Source of the DNA: Salarias fasciatus
Lineage: Eukaryota > Chordata > Actinopteri > Blenniiformes > Blenniidae
Assembly (NCBI RefSeq): GCF_902148845.1
Contig: NW_021941229.1
Coordinates: 27,736,314 to 27,800,313, forward strand
DNA length: 64,000 nt
Direction of reading: 5' to 3'
Shown: positions 1 through 12,000 of the stretch, piece by piece
How the letters are laid out: each line of letters begins with the position of its first letter
Position numbering within the stretch: the first letter of the stretch is position 1
Made by a program: the position numbers and the translations under genes
Notes under the pieces: model-generated
The model's database searches: none
Told to the model about the DNA's origin: nothing
The model's input: only the letters and a program-made list of their open reading frames with translations

Positions 1-455
1 ACCTGGTTCTACAGGGTTCTCCTCTGACCTGGTTCTACAGGGTTCTCCTCTGACCTGGTTCTGCAGGGTTCTCCTCTGACCTGGTTCTACAGGGTTCTCC
101 TCTGACCTGGTTCTGCAGGGTTCTCCTCCTCTGACCTGGTTCTACAGGGTTCTCCTCTGACCTGGTTCTGCAGGGTTCTCCTCCTCTGACCTGGTTCTGC
201 AGGGTTCTCCTCTGACCTGGTTCTGCAGGGTTCTCCTCTGACCTGGTTCTGCAGGGTTCTCCTCTGACCTGGTTCTGCAGGGTTCTCCTGCTCTGACCTG
301 GTTCTACAGGGTTCTCCTCTGACCTGGTTCTGCAGGGTTCTCCTCTGACCTGGTTCTACAGGGTTCTCCTGCTCTGACCTGGTTCTACAGGGTTCTCCTC
401 TGACCTGGTTCTGCAGGGTTCTCCTCTGACCTGGTTCTACAGGGTTCTCCTGCTC
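1..455. repeat. 26-bp minisatellite in MAN2A1 intron 16 (copy 1)
   Basis: A tandem array with a 26-bp unit (core ACCTGGTTCTACAGGG, alternating with a CTGCAG version) runs from the window edge to about 455. It lies in the intron after MAN2A1 exon 16. The equivalent array in copy 2 (31752-32390) is complete. Occasional 3-bp or partial-unit insertions break the register. Long open frames across it come from the repeat and are not genes. Confidence 0.95.
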
Positions 456-604
456 TGGTTGGGTTTTCAAAAGTCTGTAAAACTGTGTTTTATAAATAAA
501 GCTGAACTGAATCCAGTCTATCTGTGGTCTAGATCCGGTCTGGATCCGGTCTCCACTGGTGTATCTGTGGCTCATGTGGTCCAGAACGGTCCCGACGGAC
601 TCAC

Positions 605-3600
605 CTGTCCCCCCTCGTCCCCCGGCAGGAACAGGTAGGCTCCACTCTTGTCCCGGTTTGACCCGGTCCTGGTTCCGTACCAGAGGAACTGGACCTGGAC
701 CTTCCTGGTCAGACCGGACCGCAGTCGGACTTCCTGCGGGTCACAGTGCAGCGTCAGCCGAGTCCCGGGGGGCTTTTATTGTGAAGGGGGGCGCCGGGCC
801 GGGCCGGGCCGGGCCGGGCCGGGCCGGGCCGGGCCGGTCTGACCTGCAGCAGGCCGGTCCGCGCCGAGCTCCACGCCTCCAGGTGCCGGTTGCTAAGCAA
901 CAGCGGGGCGTCGGCCTCGGAGTCCGGCGGGCGGGACACCTGGAAGTGCGGGTTCCGGAGCGCCGCCGGGTCGGCCGGGCCGTGCAGGGTGTAGCGCGCC
1001 CGGGGGGCGGAGCCAGCGGGCGCCGCGGTCACCTGGTACACCGTCAGCGCCAGCGGGGGGAGCGCCGCCACGAAGGACAGCTGGGGGACAGGCGGAGATG
1101 AGACGAGGGACGAAGGGACGGTAGGACAGAGGGACAGCGGGATGGACAGACAGAGGGACAAAGAGACGGAGGGACAGAGAGACGGCGGGATGGAGGGACG
1201 GAGGGACAGAGAGACGGAGGGATGGACGGACAGAGGGACAAAGAGACGGAGGGACAGAGAGACGGAGGGACAGAGAGACGGAGGGACGGCGCCGGACCGG
1301 CCCACCGAGCGGCTCCTCACCTGGAAGGCCTCGGCGGCCGGCCGGCCGGGCTCCGCCCACACGGCGGACATCTGGACGGGGACGGGCGTCCCGGTCCGGG
1401 CGTCGGACACCCGGGCGTCGGGACGGTCCACCAGCACGGTGACCACGGAGGTCTGGACCTGCTGGGTGGGGTTGAAGACCACCAGAGACCTGCCGGGGGA
1501 CGACAGGACGGTGAGGGGCGCGGCGAGCGAGCGAGCGAGCGGCCCGCGGCGCGCCCGGCCGTTACCTGGCTCGATCCCCGAGTCGCAGCCGGGTCTTGAG
1601 GGGCGGGGCGTCCTGCGCCGCCGGCTCCTCGTCCTGAAACACACAGCGCCGCGTCAGCCCCGCCCACCTGCCACGCCCACCGCTTCGGGACGGGGTCGGA
1701 GGTCACCATCAGCAGCAGGGGGGCGGACGCGTCGTGGCGGTACCGGCTCCGGTCCGGCAGCAGCAGCCAGTGGGCGGAGCTTCGCAGCACCTGGCGCAGG
1801 TCCAGCAGGGAGCGGAGGAGCCTGGAGAGACCGGAGCGTCAGAGCGAGCCGCCGCCGCGCCGGCACGCCGGGCTGCGGTCCGGGCTACACGCTAACGCTA
1901 ACGCTACGGGAGCTGCGTTAAGGGGAAGCTAATGCTAGATGCTAATGGCTCACACTGAGCACGGCGGTACCTGTTAGCATTGGCCATGGCGGCGGCGTCC
2001 TTTAACAGAGAGCATGAAGGGAAAAATGAGACAGGAGACAAGTGGCGCTAAAGACATCTAACAATCCAAACGCAAAACATTCATGCTAACCACAGGCTAA
2101 CATGCTAACCACAGGCTAACATGCTAACCACAGGCTAACATGCTAACCACAGGCTAACATGCTAACCACAGGGTAACATGCTAAAAGTTCCAAACAGGAA
2201 GTGAGACAATCAAAGGCTGTGTTCGAAACCGCATACTGTCTACTACATCCTTACATACTCATACTATCCATCCTGCATCCTGCTTACTCAGTCCATCAAA
2301 CAGTATGCGAAGCGTTTACACTACAGCATACTACATAATAACCCACAATGCATTGCACTTCTTCCATGAGCAGAAAGCGATCTGCTAAAGCTGATTTCAC
2401 TTTAGCCCTAAACTCGTCAAATGTATGACTTCATCTTAAAATTAGGCGACAAAGAGGTGGTTTAGAGCCGAGTGTGTCGTTTATTTGTCCGAATACGAGC
2501 CGTTTATGATTTTTTTCGGACGAATTCGGCGAAATTCAAGCCAGCCGCAGTGAGCAACGCACTTCCGGTTATTTTCACCAAAATAAACCACCCCTTTCCC
2601 TTTCTCATGCAAAACAACCTCAGTGATAAATCTGTGCTTTTACTTTGAAAACAAGAAGGCAATCTTTCAGCAATATATCTCGCTTAACATCGCCGTGTGG
2701 ACCGGTGTCCCGTTAACGGACCACTTATTATGCCAATTATGATGCTTTACCGACGGAGAGTTTTTTTCGGCTCTTCAACAAAGATCGGCTCGCCGTCTTC
2801 GGTGCATCATGGTCGCTTTCAGCAGGGACTTGTTCTCAGATGTAAGGTTTTTTTTTGTTTTTTTGTTTTTACTATTTTTAATCATTGTCAATCCAATCAG
2901 AAATCTCGTAACATAACATACCTACGAGCACAAACAATGGAGGGAAGATTAAATCTAGAACCATACTCAGCTTGCTGAATGTACATCATGAAGAAACAGT
3001 CATTGTGAACTGAATAAAGTTTATTCAAATGTCCGTCGCGTTGCATCTTGGGCAATTTCAGTATGAGTAGTGAACACACGATGTATACTCAACATTTCTG
3101 GCGAATGCAGTATGCATCCGGGAACTTCTCGCATACTCAAAATCGCATACTGCCAGTGTAAACACACTGCATACTCAATAAGTTAGTACGAGTAGTACGT
3201 AAGTATGCGGTTTCGAACACAGCCAAAGACTACAGTACCAAACTGAAACACGTCTGGCTAACAGGCTAACCTGCTAACAGGCTAGCAGACTCATGAGCAT
3301 GCTAACGTGGTGGCTAACGCTAGCTGTGCGAGGCGCCGACCTGGTGCCGTAGTCCACCACCACGGGGTCGCGGGCCGTCCCGGTGACGGCGTCGTGGTGC
3401 TGGAACAGCGCCAGGCTCCGCCTCCCCGACGTCAGCCGAGCGAAATGCTCACGGGCGGGAAACGTGGCGGCCAGACGTCCGTCGCCGTGGAAACGACGCA
3501 TTTCAGCCAGCGTCAGGCTGAAGAGGATCTCTGTGGCGCTGCGGGACAAAGACAAGGCGAGAGGTGAAGACGGGGGGACGGGTGGAGGAGGGGGGAGGGG

Positions 3601-6318
3601 GGACAGGGGACAGGGGACAGGGGACGGGGGCGGGGACAGGGGACGGGGACAGGGGCGGGGCCCACCGCAGCGTGGCCTCCAGCACGCGGTCCAGACGCTT
3701 GTAGAAGGGGCGGGACGAGAAGAAGCCGCTCCAGTAGTGGTCGTCTCGGTCGGCGTACGTGAAGAAATCTCCACGGAGAGACGGGAGAGACACTCCGGAG
3801 GCCCCGAGACGACGGTGCAGGGACTGGAAGTAGTCCGAGAGAGTCCCGAACCGGGCCTGCGGGGGGGGAATTGTCAGCAGCCTGGTATTCAACTTCAAAA
3901 TTTCCAAATTTCAACTTCAAGTTGAACCTGGAGGAACCACATCTGGAACTCAGGAGCCTTCATACAGACTGCCTGACCTCTGACCCCTGGCCTCTGACCC
4001 TCTGACCTCTGACCACTGTTCAAATACAACTCTGAGGACTTGAAGAGGAAAGAGGAAGTGTGGGTGATCCCGGCCCCGGCCCGGCCCGGCCCCGGCCCCG
4101 GCCCCGGCCCCGACCCCAGGCCCCGGCCCCGGCCCCGGCCCCGGCCCCGGCCCCGGCGCCGGTCCAGACCCCAGGCCCCGGCCCGACCCCGACCCCGGCC
4201 CAGACCCCAGGCCCCGGCCCCGGCCCCGACCCCGACCCCGGCCCCGGCCCCGGCCCCGGCCCCGACCCCGGCCCCAGTCCAGACCCCGGCCCCGACCCCG
4301 GCCCCGGCCCCGGCCCCGGCCCCGACCCCGGCCCCGGCCCCGGCCCCGGCCCCGGCCCCGGCCCCGACCCCGGCCCCAGTCCAGACCCCGGCCCCGACCC
4401 CGGCCCCGGCCCCGGCCCCGACCCCGGCCCCGGCCCCGGCCCCGGCCCCGGGCCCCGACCCCGGCCCCAGTCCAGACCCCGGCCCCGACCCCGGCCCGAC
4501 CCCGGCCCCAGCCCCGGCCCCGGCCCCGACCCCGGTCCCGACCCCGGCCCCGACCCCGGCCCCGACCCCGGCCCCGGCCCCGGCCCCGGCCCCGGCCCCG
4601 ACCCCAGGCCCCGGCCCCGGCCCCGGTCCAGACCCCCGGGCTCACCGTGACCCGGAGCTCCGGGTGCTGCTGGTAGTAGTCGAAGAGCCTCTGGTAGCTG
4701 CTGAGCTGGACGTCCCACTCGCTGGACTCCACGAAGCGGAAGTCGTCCCCCAGAGGAACCAGGAGAACCGGGGTCCGGAACAGGAGCGACTTCTGGCGGT
4801 ACTGGTCCAGGAGCAGCAGGGCCCTGGGGGGGACACACCCGCCGTTTCCATGACAACACCTCGTCACACAAACGTCCACAACACCAGAGACACACCGGAC
4901 GGGACAGCGGACGCACAACGGCGTCACTGCGGCTGTCAGGCAGACGAACAACATCAGAACAACACCGGCGAGCGGAGAACCGGCCGGGTTCTGGGGCTCT
5001 GGTCCGGCTCCGACCCGGTTCTTCGCTTCAGACTCCACATCATGATATCAGCACTTCTGGACGTTTAGCCAGACGTGATGTTCAGCCTCAGGACAGCCCC
5101 CTGGTCGGCCCCGCCCCCCGCTCACCTCTCCTGGACGTTCTGCTCTGTGATTGGCTGGGGAGGGACCCTCCAGGGGCAGAAGACCCGCCTCCCCGGCAGG
5201 CGGTGGAAGTCGAACTGGCAGCAGACGGCCGGGTTCGGCCCGCAGGTGTGAGGAACGTCGTAGCTGTAGAACGGCATCATGTGACACGTGATGTCACTGC
5301 GGGGGGAGGAGTCTGCAACGGGAAGTGGGCGGACTCAACCAACTGCAGGACTGGGTCGGACCCTCCCCCGCAGCCCCGCCCCCTCACCCCAGCTCTGTCG
5401 CCACAGAAACTCCAGACTCTTCTGTCTGGCGAAGTGCTTCTTGACGGCGTAGTGGATCCTCTGGATGACCATGTTCTTAAGCCCCGCCCCCTTCAGCAGG
5501 TAGGTCATGGAGGGGGAGTGTCCAAACGGGTCGATGGCCCAGCCGCTGCTCGGCGTCACGCCTGCACACACACACACACACACACACACACGGTCAGCAG
5601 ACGCCGGAGGTGGGCGTGGCGGCCATCTTGCTGGGGTACAGCGTGTCACGTGACCCAGGTGCGTCTGCAGCCACTGGTGTCCCTCCAGCAGCTGGTCCAG
5701 CAGGGCGAAGTAATGCGTGCTGGCCTCGTCCGGCATCACCCAGCCGCCCGTCACCAGCTCCAGCTGCCCCGCCCCCACCAGGCTGGCCAATCACAGCACA
5801 GGAGGAGAAGCCGTCACTCTGCCGCTCCGTGAGCGGATGTCCGGTTCGAGTCCCGACGGACGACCTCACCGTTTGACCGTCGATCGCTTCTGCTCGTCGA
5901 TTTCGCTCCACCACTTGGAGAAGTAGCTGATCTCCGCCCAGATCATCTTCCTCCTGCAGGGCGGAGCCACAAATCAGGAGGGTGGAGCCACGAGTCAGGA
6001 GGGTGGAGCCACGAGTCAGGAGGGCGGGGCTAAGTGTCAGGAGGGGGGGGCCACGAGTCAGAAAAGTGGAGCCACATACCAGGAGGGCGGAGCCACGAGT
6101 CAGGAGGGATTGGCCCCAAGTCAGGAGGGTGGAGCCATAAGTCAGGAGGGCGGAGCCACGAGTCAGAACTACGACCCCAGTCCAAGACAGTCAAGGTCAG
6201 AGGAGTCGAGTCATAAATGATTCCTGAATAATTCAATCCCCACAAGGTCCAGAAACTCTCCTTTAAGAGCCTTCATCACCTCAGTTACCATGGCAACAAG
6301 GGAGCATGAAGATCTTTG

Positions 6319-6394
<76 letters not shown>

Positions 6395-7414
6395 CCTACC
6401 TGCTGTCCTCGCTCAGTTTGGTCACCATGTTGTTCAGGATGTGTCTCGTCTGGTCTTCATAATAACCGTCAAATGTCTTCAGCCAACCTGAGACCAGCAG
6501 CAGCGTTAGCAGTAGCATTAGCATGATGAGTCAGCACCAGTGTTAGCAGTTAGCAGTAGCATGATGAGTCAGCACCAGTGTTAGCAGTTAGCAGTAGCAT
6601 TAGCAGTTAGCAGTAGTGTTGGTAGTTAGCAGCAAAATTAGCAAGTCGTGTTAGCAGTTAATAGTAGCATTATCAGTTAGCAGTAGCATTAGCGTTAGCA
6701 GATAATAGTACCGTTAGCAGTAGCATTAGCAGTTAGCTTGCCAGGCTGAAAATCCTTCCGACCTCACCAGGGTCGTTGTGCGAATGAGGAACCAGGAAGA
6801 CCTCCAGCGGCTGCTCGTCCCACTCGTCGCCGCGGTAACTGATATCAAAGCCCTGCTTCCAGGCGCCGCCGTCCGGGTTGTCGAAGGCCAGGAGGTCGTA
6901 GACGTCCAGGAGCTTCGGACACACAGGACCGGTGAAGGACGTCCGCGCAGCACAGATAGCCCATCTGAAGCACTTAGCATGCTAAGCTAACCTGCACGCC
7001 GTCTGCGCCGTCCTTCAGCTCCTCAGCCAATCGGCAGCCAGGAAGCCGGGGGGCGGAGACTGAGCTGCTGTTGGCCACGCCCCCTGGGCGGCCCGCTTTA
7101 CGGTGGACTAAGGAGTCTCGCAGCGCAGCAACCAATCGGTTGTTCTCGCTGAGGAGACCTTCCAACCGGTCAATCTTCTGCTGGAGGCGGAGCAAGTCCT
7201 GAAAGCAGACATCTGATTGGCCCATTTTCTTCAAGAGTCTGACCTGTAGAAATGGAGAAGCGTAACGCACCTGGTCCACCTGTCCAGGAGGCGTGTCCCC
7301 GCGTGGCCGAAGCTCCGCCCTCTGCATCACCTCCAGCATGCGGTAGAGTGACATCAGCGCCACACAGAAAACCCCGCCCACCAGCACGGCAAAGACACGC
7401 CCCCTCTTCATCAC
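605..7414 (-). CDS. man2a1: MAN2A1 copy 1, alpha-mannosidase II (exons 1-16; 3-prime part off window)
   Basis: Golgi alpha-mannosidase II (GH38), which trims the two outer mannoses from GlcNAc-Man5-GlcNAc2 N-glycans. Exons in reading order: 7271-7414, 6992-7198, 6768-6912, 6400-6487, 5870-5953, 5655-5782, 5388-5561, 5126-5312, 4646-4823, 3666-3856, 3341-3538, 1707-1821, 1566-1633, 1321-1489, 844-1080, 605-733. All joints have GT-AG ends and keep phase. Visible hallmarks are a type II signal anchor near residues 9-25, the zinc motif HSHNDPG (exon 3), the nucleophile motif AIDPFGHS (exon 7) and [10 protein letters not shown] (exon 11). Exons 17-23 would lie left of position 1. I saw no frame break in the visible exons, unlike WDR36 and SLC25A46 of the same copy. 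MAN2A1 is preferred over MAN2A2 because of FDNPDGG-WKQGFDI and the WDR36/SLC25A46 neighbours. Confidence 0.95.
1090..1300. repeat. GGGACAGAGAGACGGA-type minisatellite, MAN2A1 intron 14
   Basis: A purine-rich array of GGGACAGAGAGACGGA-like units fills the short intron between exon 14 and exon 15. The copy 2 equivalent is about 33010-33240 with a different unit arrangement. Open frames through it are repeat-derived. Confidence 0.85.
2083..2185. repeat. 19-bp CATGCTAACCACAGGCTAA array, MAN2A1 intron 11
   Basis: About five tandem copies of CATGCTAACCACAGGCTAA are present here, against about two in copy 2 (34042-34085). This is a plain VNTR difference between the two copies. Confidence 0.9.
2216..3223. 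mobile_element. Non-autonomous DNA transposon with long TIRs (intron 11 of MAN2A1)
   Basis: The ends are near-perfect inverted repeats: GCTGTGTTCGAAACCGCATA on the left and its complement on the right, with subterminal CATACT repeats. The flanks carry a 5-bp direct repeat, CAAAG (2211-2215 and 3224-3228). If the first G is included the duplication reads AAA instead, so the superfamily stays open. The 1-kb interior has no credible transposase. The same insertion sits in copy 2 at 34119-35135, so it predates the split of the two copies. Confidence 0.8.
4070..4630 (-). repeat. GGGGCC-type hexanucleotide tract in MAN2A1 intron 9 (copy 1)
   Basis: About 560 bp of CCCCGG/CCCCGA units on the plus strand, which read as GGGGCC with TCGGGG variants on the MAN2A1 sense strand. 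The tract begins within about 20 nt of the exon 9 donor (exon 9 ends at 4646, then GTGAGC). The copy 2 tract (35962-36300) is about 220 bp shorter. Such G-runs can form quadruplexes in the intron RNA. The 300-plus-residue open frames here are produced by the repeat. Confidence 0.95.
5955..6175. repeat. GGAGCCACGAGTCAGGAGGG array, MAN2A1 intron 4
   Basis: About nine degenerate units of 22-23 bp (GGAGCCACGAGTCAGGAGGG with variants) lie just upstream of exon 5 in the sense direction. The equivalent in copy 2 is about 37650-37860. Confidence 0.85.
6316..6740. repeat. (GT)n and AGCAGTTAGCAGTAGCATT repeats flanking MAN2A1 exon 4
   Basis: A 77-bp GT run at 6316-6392 lies next to the exon 4 donor side. 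A degenerate array of TTAGCAGTAGCA units fills intron 3 at about 6505-6740. In copy 2 the GT run is shorter (38013-38064) and the TTAGCAG array has one more long unit. Confidence 0.85.
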
Positions 7415-7991
7415 TGTGGCAACAGTTCAGCAGGAACTGAAGGTTTGAGAGGATAAAGTACTGGACTACATAGAATACTCCAAAATAAAAGTTCTGGATT
7501 ACACAGTACTTCAGAGTAAAAGCAGTGGATTACACAGAGTACTAACTACAGGACTCGGTATTTCAGTTAAACAGTTCTTCGTTATTTTTACTGTTATTTC
7601 TGATTTCATCCTTTGGTGAAACTTTAATCTGACCTCTGACCTCCAGTTGCTTCGAATAAAATCAAGCAAGACTTGATTAAAAAATAAATATAAAAAATCC
7701 TGAATTCGTTCCTCCGTCAGAAACTGTCTTCCAACCCCAGATTAACCAGACCGCTGCGGAGCGAAAATTCTGCAAAACTTTTTAAATAGTGAACAGTTTG
7801 ACTCGGACCTGCTGCTCACTTCCGGCCGGACACGCGCTGCACGCCTCTCTGCAGCCGGTCACGCGCCCTGCGGCTGGTCACGCGCCTGGCTTCAGATTCC
7901 AGGGAAAATAAACTCGAATGATTAATTTAAAAATAAACAAAAACTAAAGTTCGGAAGTTAGTCCGGAGAAGGTGCGGCGCAGACCGCGGCC

Positions 7992-8062
7992 GCGCATGCG
8001 CACGAGGGTTTGTTTTGCTTCCGGTGGTTCAGCTGAATCAGCGCAGCAGCGTGCTGACGTCA
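7992..8062. promoter_or_regulatory. Promoter-like CpG region: NRF1 and CRE palindromes (copy 1)
   Basis: Perfect matches to the NRF1 palindrome GCGCATGCGC (7992-8001) and the CRE palindrome TGACGTCA (8055-8062) lie in a CpG-rich stretch about 580-650 bp upstream of the MAN2A1 start codon. An ETS-like ACTTCCGG motif lies near 7820. The region is a plausible MAN2A1 promoter, or a bidirectional one, since AATAAA occurs on both strands near 8970-8990. The transcription start cannot be placed from sequence alone. Confidence 0.5.
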
Positions 8063-9066
8063 CCACCGGAGCAAGCATAGACGTAAACACATAGAGCAGA
8101 CAGAGAGCAGCGTGTAGAGCCGAGGAGCCGAACCGAACCAGAACAGAACCAGAACAGAACCAGAACAGAACCAGAACCGACCCGGGCGGACGCCGTACAG
8201 CACAGGTCCGGAGGGAGAACGTCCCGGTCGGTTTCCAGCTGAGTTTAGCAGCTTCTTCTGCAATTTTCACACAATATTTGTAAACTGTGAATAGAACTAC
8301 CGGACAGGAGGCGTTCAGACCGAATCGGTCCCTCGAGAACTCTTCGGACTTTTGTTCTATATTTCCATTAAAACGTTGACGATCAGAGGAGCTTCACCGG
8401 ATCTCTGGACGGACGTCTGGCGGCAAGGCTCCACGGGTCAGCCGGAGAAACGGGAACACTCTGAAACGTGTGGAGCGGCTGGACGGGGTGAAGTCCACCG
8501 CAGACCAGAGGACGGGGGGGCGTGGGGACGGCAGGTCAAACCGTGGGACGGCTCTGAAAGTCCCGGACAAAACTGACTGATCGCTTCTCTACGACTGTCA
8601 GCCGGTTTGTGAAAACGAAAACAGCTGAAGGTGTTTAGAAGGAAGACTGCTGGCCCTGCCGGGACCACCCTGGTGTTCTGGTTCCCAGGTGGATCTTCTC
8701 CTGGCGGAGTCCTTCGTCTCCAGACTCCTGGGTTTGCTGAAGGGATCAGTGTTCTGGAACGTTCTCCTCCAGCAGAGTCCAGGATGAAGATCAACGCGGA
8801 ACGCTGGACTCCGGGGGAAGCAGCGGTGAGGAGTTCAGGAGGACCCCCCCCACCCCCAAACCTCCACCCGGACCTCCACCCAGACCCACACCCAGACCCC
8901 ACCTCAGCCTGATCCCAGTGCAGCTCCAACAGTCAGTCTGATTGGCCCATGTGGGACACGCCCCCTTGAATTTTATTACGTAAAACAATAAATTCAAACA
9001 ATCTCAGAAGACAGTCAACAGAAAATCAGTCCAGAAGAACTGTGTGTGTGTGTGTGTGTGTGTGTG

Positions 9067-12000
9067 TCACAGCAGAGCACTCTTGGTGTATGACAGTAAA
9101 CACAGGGATTGGTTGAAGGAGGCCCGTAGCTCCGCCCACCCCGCCTCCAGCCGGGCTGACAGGCGGCTCAGCGCTTCCATGGCGACGGCGTCCTGCGACA
9201 CCGAGCGCAGGTGGAGCTGAAAGACAGAGGAAGTGTTGACAAACAGGACGGAGGACGGCGGGCGGCGGCGCTGCGTTCTGATTGGCCAACCTTCAGGAAC
9301 AACGCCAGGTACGCGTGAGCCAGGTCGAAGTCCCGCCCACTGGCCAGCATGCTGTCAATCATGTGGATGAAGGCCCGCAGGAGGCTGTTGGCTCCGCCCC
9401 CCTCAGGCGAGAGACAGGCGAGCTCGACGGAGATGGCCGACGGCCCACAATCCTTCAGGAGGCGCGGCGAGCGCCGGACTGCACACATCGACCAATCAGA
9501 GCCGGTTACACTCCGGGTTCATCTGAACGAGACAAACTTCACTGAGACGAGAAGACGAACTCACAGGAGCCAGACTCCGCCCTCCTCCTCCAGAGCAGTG
9601 CTGAACTTCGACCTTTGACCTATCAACGCCGATGACAGCACCTTGGACTAAGACAGGAAACACGATGTCATCGGCGTCCTGCGCTCTGATTGGACGACAC
9701 CCGGCACACACTCGTCCATTCAGAGGCCTACCTGAGTCTCCTGCTCCGTCGCCGCGGGAGACGCAAAGCGAGGAGTGACGCCGGGGACGGTGGGCAGGAA
9801 GAAGGGGGCGGAGGGCGGGGCGGAGGGCGGGGCCACCGGACGGTTCCTCCGCTGGACACGGTAAAGACACACAGACAGCAAACAGTCAACAAACTGTCAA
9901 CAAACAGCAAACAGACTGTAAATAAACAGTAAACATTCTAAACAAACAGTAAACATACTGTAAACAAACAGCAAACAGACTGTAAACAAACAGCAAACAG
10001 ACTGTAAACAAACAGTAAACAGACAGTAAATAGCAGTAAACAGACCTTGATCTCCTCCAGGTGCAGCAGACTTTTCCACCGAGACTCCGGCTGCAGCGAC
10101 AGAGTCACAAGCTCCGCCCCCAGCTGATCAGCTGACTGGTACACACCCTCAGCTTCCTCTGATGTCACTTCCTCCTCGCGGTCGTCCGCGGCGACGCCTG
10201 GTAACGTCTCCACGGTGGGCTGGTAGTCGGCCGGGAGGGGGCGGAGTCCCACCGGCCCACACAGGCTCTTATTGGTCCTGGGGAAGGAGAGCTCCACTGT
10301 GATTGGCTGAATCATACAGGGCTCAGTGATGTCATCGAACGCTGCACTGTGATTGGTCCAGACCAGAGAAAGATGCCGAGACTGTCCACGTGAGTGGTCG
10401 CCATGAAGTCACCAGTGGGAGACATGGACACGCCCACTGGCGCCGTGGACACCAGGAAGCAGTCCACGAGGCTGAGGACAGAACAGGAAGTGGTCATCAT
10501 GGGGGCAGGAAGTGGTCATCATGAGGACAGGAAGTACAGCGGGCCGGCACATTGCCACCTTCCAGAGGGGAGGTCCCACGTCCGGATGGTACAGTCCATC
10601 CCCACGGTAACCAGCCAGCGACTGTCGGGGCTGAGCGTCTGCAGGACACACGGAGGCGTGAGCGCTCGCCTGCTAGCATCGTTAGCATCACTGACACAAA
10701 ACCCACCATGTCGTTAATGTTGCCATGGTGACCTGCAAACTTCCTGACGACCCGCCGTGTTTCTATGTCGATGACCACCAGAGTGAAGTCATCCAGCGCT
10801 AACGCTAGCATCCCACTGAAACAGACAGAAGCTTCAGCGCAATGCTAACAGCTGTCCCCCGTTAGCATTTTGCTACCATGCAACTGATTGACCGTCACCT
10901 GTCTCTGTGTAGCTTCATGCTAGCAGGCGCAGCGTTTAGCTTTAGCTCCTCCTCCAGCTTCTTGGTTTTGAAGCGCCAGAACTTCAGCAGCCAATCAGAA
11001 GCGGCGCTCACCGTCAGCTGGTTGAGAGTATCCGTGGCGACGCCTCGCACCGCGCCACTGTGAGCTGCAGGGGAGGGTTTGGCGTGAACCGCGGGAGACA
11101 CCGAGACGGCCAATCACTGACGGCCAACGGGAATACGCACCTTTCTCCTCGTCGCCGTAGCAACCGCGGTGGAGGCCGGACTGCAGGTTGTAGACGTCGA
11201 CGCGGCCGCTCGACAGACCGACCACGGCGAAGTTCCCACAGGAAGTGATGTCAACAGCCTGGAACGGACAGGAGTCAGGTGACCAGAGCACCGAGCCAGG
11301 GGCGGAGCTCCGGGAAGCACGGGCGTGACTGTTACCGTGGCGACGGCATCCCGTCCAACGCCCGGAGGCTGCAGGTGGTGAGCTCCCATGGTGCAGCGCT
11401 GGTAGTTCCACGTTGTGGTTGCTAGGCGACCGCGGTGACAGGCCACAATGCCATCCCAGTCCGACTGACGAGCGACGGCTGTCAATCAAACAGAAACAGG
11501 AAGTCAGCAGGGCGCGGGCGCAGGTGAGAGGGCGGGGCCTGGCAGAGCGCCCACCGGAGGCGAAGCAAGTGATGGCGGGCAGACGCAGCTCCTCGTAGGA
11601 CCGCCCCTTTTTCTTCTTCTGCTCCTTCTTCTTGTTCACCGAGCCTGAAGAAAGAAGAGAAGGAGAGGATGAGGAGGAAGAAGGGAAGAGGAGGAAGAAA
11701 GAAGGATGAGGAGGAAGAAGAAAGAAGGATCAAGAGGAAGAAAGAGGGATGAGGAGGAAGAGAGGCTGAGAAGGAGGAAGAAAGTGGGATGAGGAGGGAA
11801 AAAGAGGGATGAGGAGGAGGAAGAAAGAGGGATGTGGAGGAAGAAAGGGATGAGGAGGAGGAGGAAGAAAGGGGGATGAGGAGGAAGACAGGAAGAGGAG
11901 GAAGAAGGGATGAGGAGGAAGAGAGGATGAGGAAGGGGAGGAAGATGGGATGAGGAGGAGGAAGAAAGAAGGATGAGGAGGAAGAAAGAGGGATGTGGAG

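Noticed and set aside
2697-2978. 93-residue plus-strand frame
   Set aside because: Lies inside the TIR transposon and is not kept in copy 2.
3950-5068. Open frames of 298-362 residues rich in Gly-Arg or Pro-Ala on both strands
   Set aside because: They run through the GGGGCC-type hexanucleotide tract, where all six frames stay open. Only the exon 9 segment (4646-4823) inside is real coding sequence.
605-7414. Naming the mannosidase MAN2A2
   Set aside because: [17 protein letters not shown] and the WDR36/SLC25A46 neighbourhood fit MAN2A1 better; the two paralogues are close, so phylogeny would settle it.
8631-8912. Plus-strand frame with MKINAERWTPGEAA and a donor-like GCGGTGAGG upstream of MAN2A1
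   Set aside because: The frame after the donor changes between copies because of a C-run length difference, and no homology is recognised. A non-coding divergent transcript is possible but unsupported.
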